Source: Trichomonas tenax (taxonomy: Eukaryota > Parabasalia > Trichomonadida > Trichomonadidae). Taken from it: 25,566 nucleotides of DNA. A program made the translations under genes and the position numbers. This document shows, piece by piece, positions 25,467 through 25,566 of the stretch; the first letter of the stretch is position 1, and each line of letters begins with the position of its first letter. The notes beneath the pieces are model-generated. The model searched no databases and was not told the DNA's origin. It was given only the letters and a program-made list of their open reading frames with translations. The DNA is taken from assembly GCA_023091735.1 (NCBI GenBank), contig JALKBU010000763.1, positions 1 through 25,566 on the forward strand. The letters are read 5' to 3'.

Positions 25467-25566
25467 CTGCCTATCACCTGGGACCTGCACCTGGTGCACT
25501 TGGTGCATATAAAGAAATGAGGGTAAATAACGAAAATTCGAGTGAAAAGACATGGAAAACAGTGAT

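Larger units (their letters stand above)
24859..25566. repeat. Non-coding repeat region with nested inverted and direct repeats
   Basis: No ORF. It contains a paired mini-hairpin (24902-24931), AAAATTTGAGGATTT at 25048, 25079, 25310 and 25409, an inverted repeat (25169-25196 with about 25439-25466), an exact nested inverted pair (25271-25284 with 25341-25354), and a diverged direct repeat of about 54 bp (24937-24990 and 25514-25566). The layout suggests an element end or a satellite-like array that runs on past the window. Confidence 0.75.

Noticed and set aside
1..25566. tRNA, rRNA or other standard RNA genes.
   Set aside because: No cloverleaf with a TTCRANNY-type T loop or rRNA core sequence was noticed on either strand by eye. 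A tRNA or Rfam scan would be needed for a firm negative.

Overview
The window looks like nuclear DNA of a parabasalid protist, most plausibly a trichomonad of the Tritrichomonas/Trichomonas kind. This is inferred from gene content and style, since no species marker was found. The reasons are: intronless genes 0.3-9 kb long; very AT-rich spacers; an Inr-like TCAAAAATTTT a few bases before start codons; TAAA overlapping or just after stop codons; large ankyrin-repeat proteins; and eukaryote-only families (CK2-type kinase, MCRS1-type FHA protein, rhomboid pseudoprotease). No rRNA, tRNA or CRISPR array was seen.

Layout. 1-1132 (-): an ankyrin plus coiled-coil protein whose end lies outside the window. 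1484-5596 (-): a 1370-residue ankyrin protein with an internally duplicated body and an acidic tail carrying about ten SUMO-interaction-motif-like cores, six of them in a 60-bp minisatellite. 5934-15125 (-): a protein of about 3060 residues, with a FOP/TON1-like LisH start and then almost wholly disordered S/T/N/P/E/K-rich sequence built from degenerate short motifs. 15763-16713 (-): an MCRS1-type FHA protein. 17348-17569 (+) and 17889-18251 (-): small unknown genes. 18908-19936 (+): a divergent CK2 catalytic subunit. 19993-21381 (-): a rhomboid lacking the catalytic Ser and His. The kinase and rhomboid genes converge with 56 bp between them.

From about 21.8 kb the character changes. There is a lone unknown ORF (21790-22077), a 51-nt near-perfect palindrome (22403-22453), and a frameshifted fragment resembling the C-terminal part of TnpB/Fanzor nucleases (about 22650-22950). 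Four very small genes follow. Two end at a shared 45-nt hairpin sitting on or just after the stop codon. Two start 10-12 bp after an identical 15-mer, TATTATTTTTTAATA. The region is studded with pairs of tiny hairpins (stems of 4-6 bp, loops of 2-3 nt), two of which lie in frame inside coding sequences with a compensatory stem change. The last 700 bp are non-coding and full of nested inverted and direct repeats. I read 22.6-25.6 kb as a fragment of a virus-like or Maverick-like mobile element integrated in the genome. That is an inference: no hallmark gene (integrase, polymerase, capsid) is visible.

The candidates for something undescribed are the paired mini-hairpin family with its stop-codon hairpins and 15-mer promoter, the poly-SIM ankyrin protein, the giant LisH scaffold, and the TTTACNYRACAAA promoter clusters.
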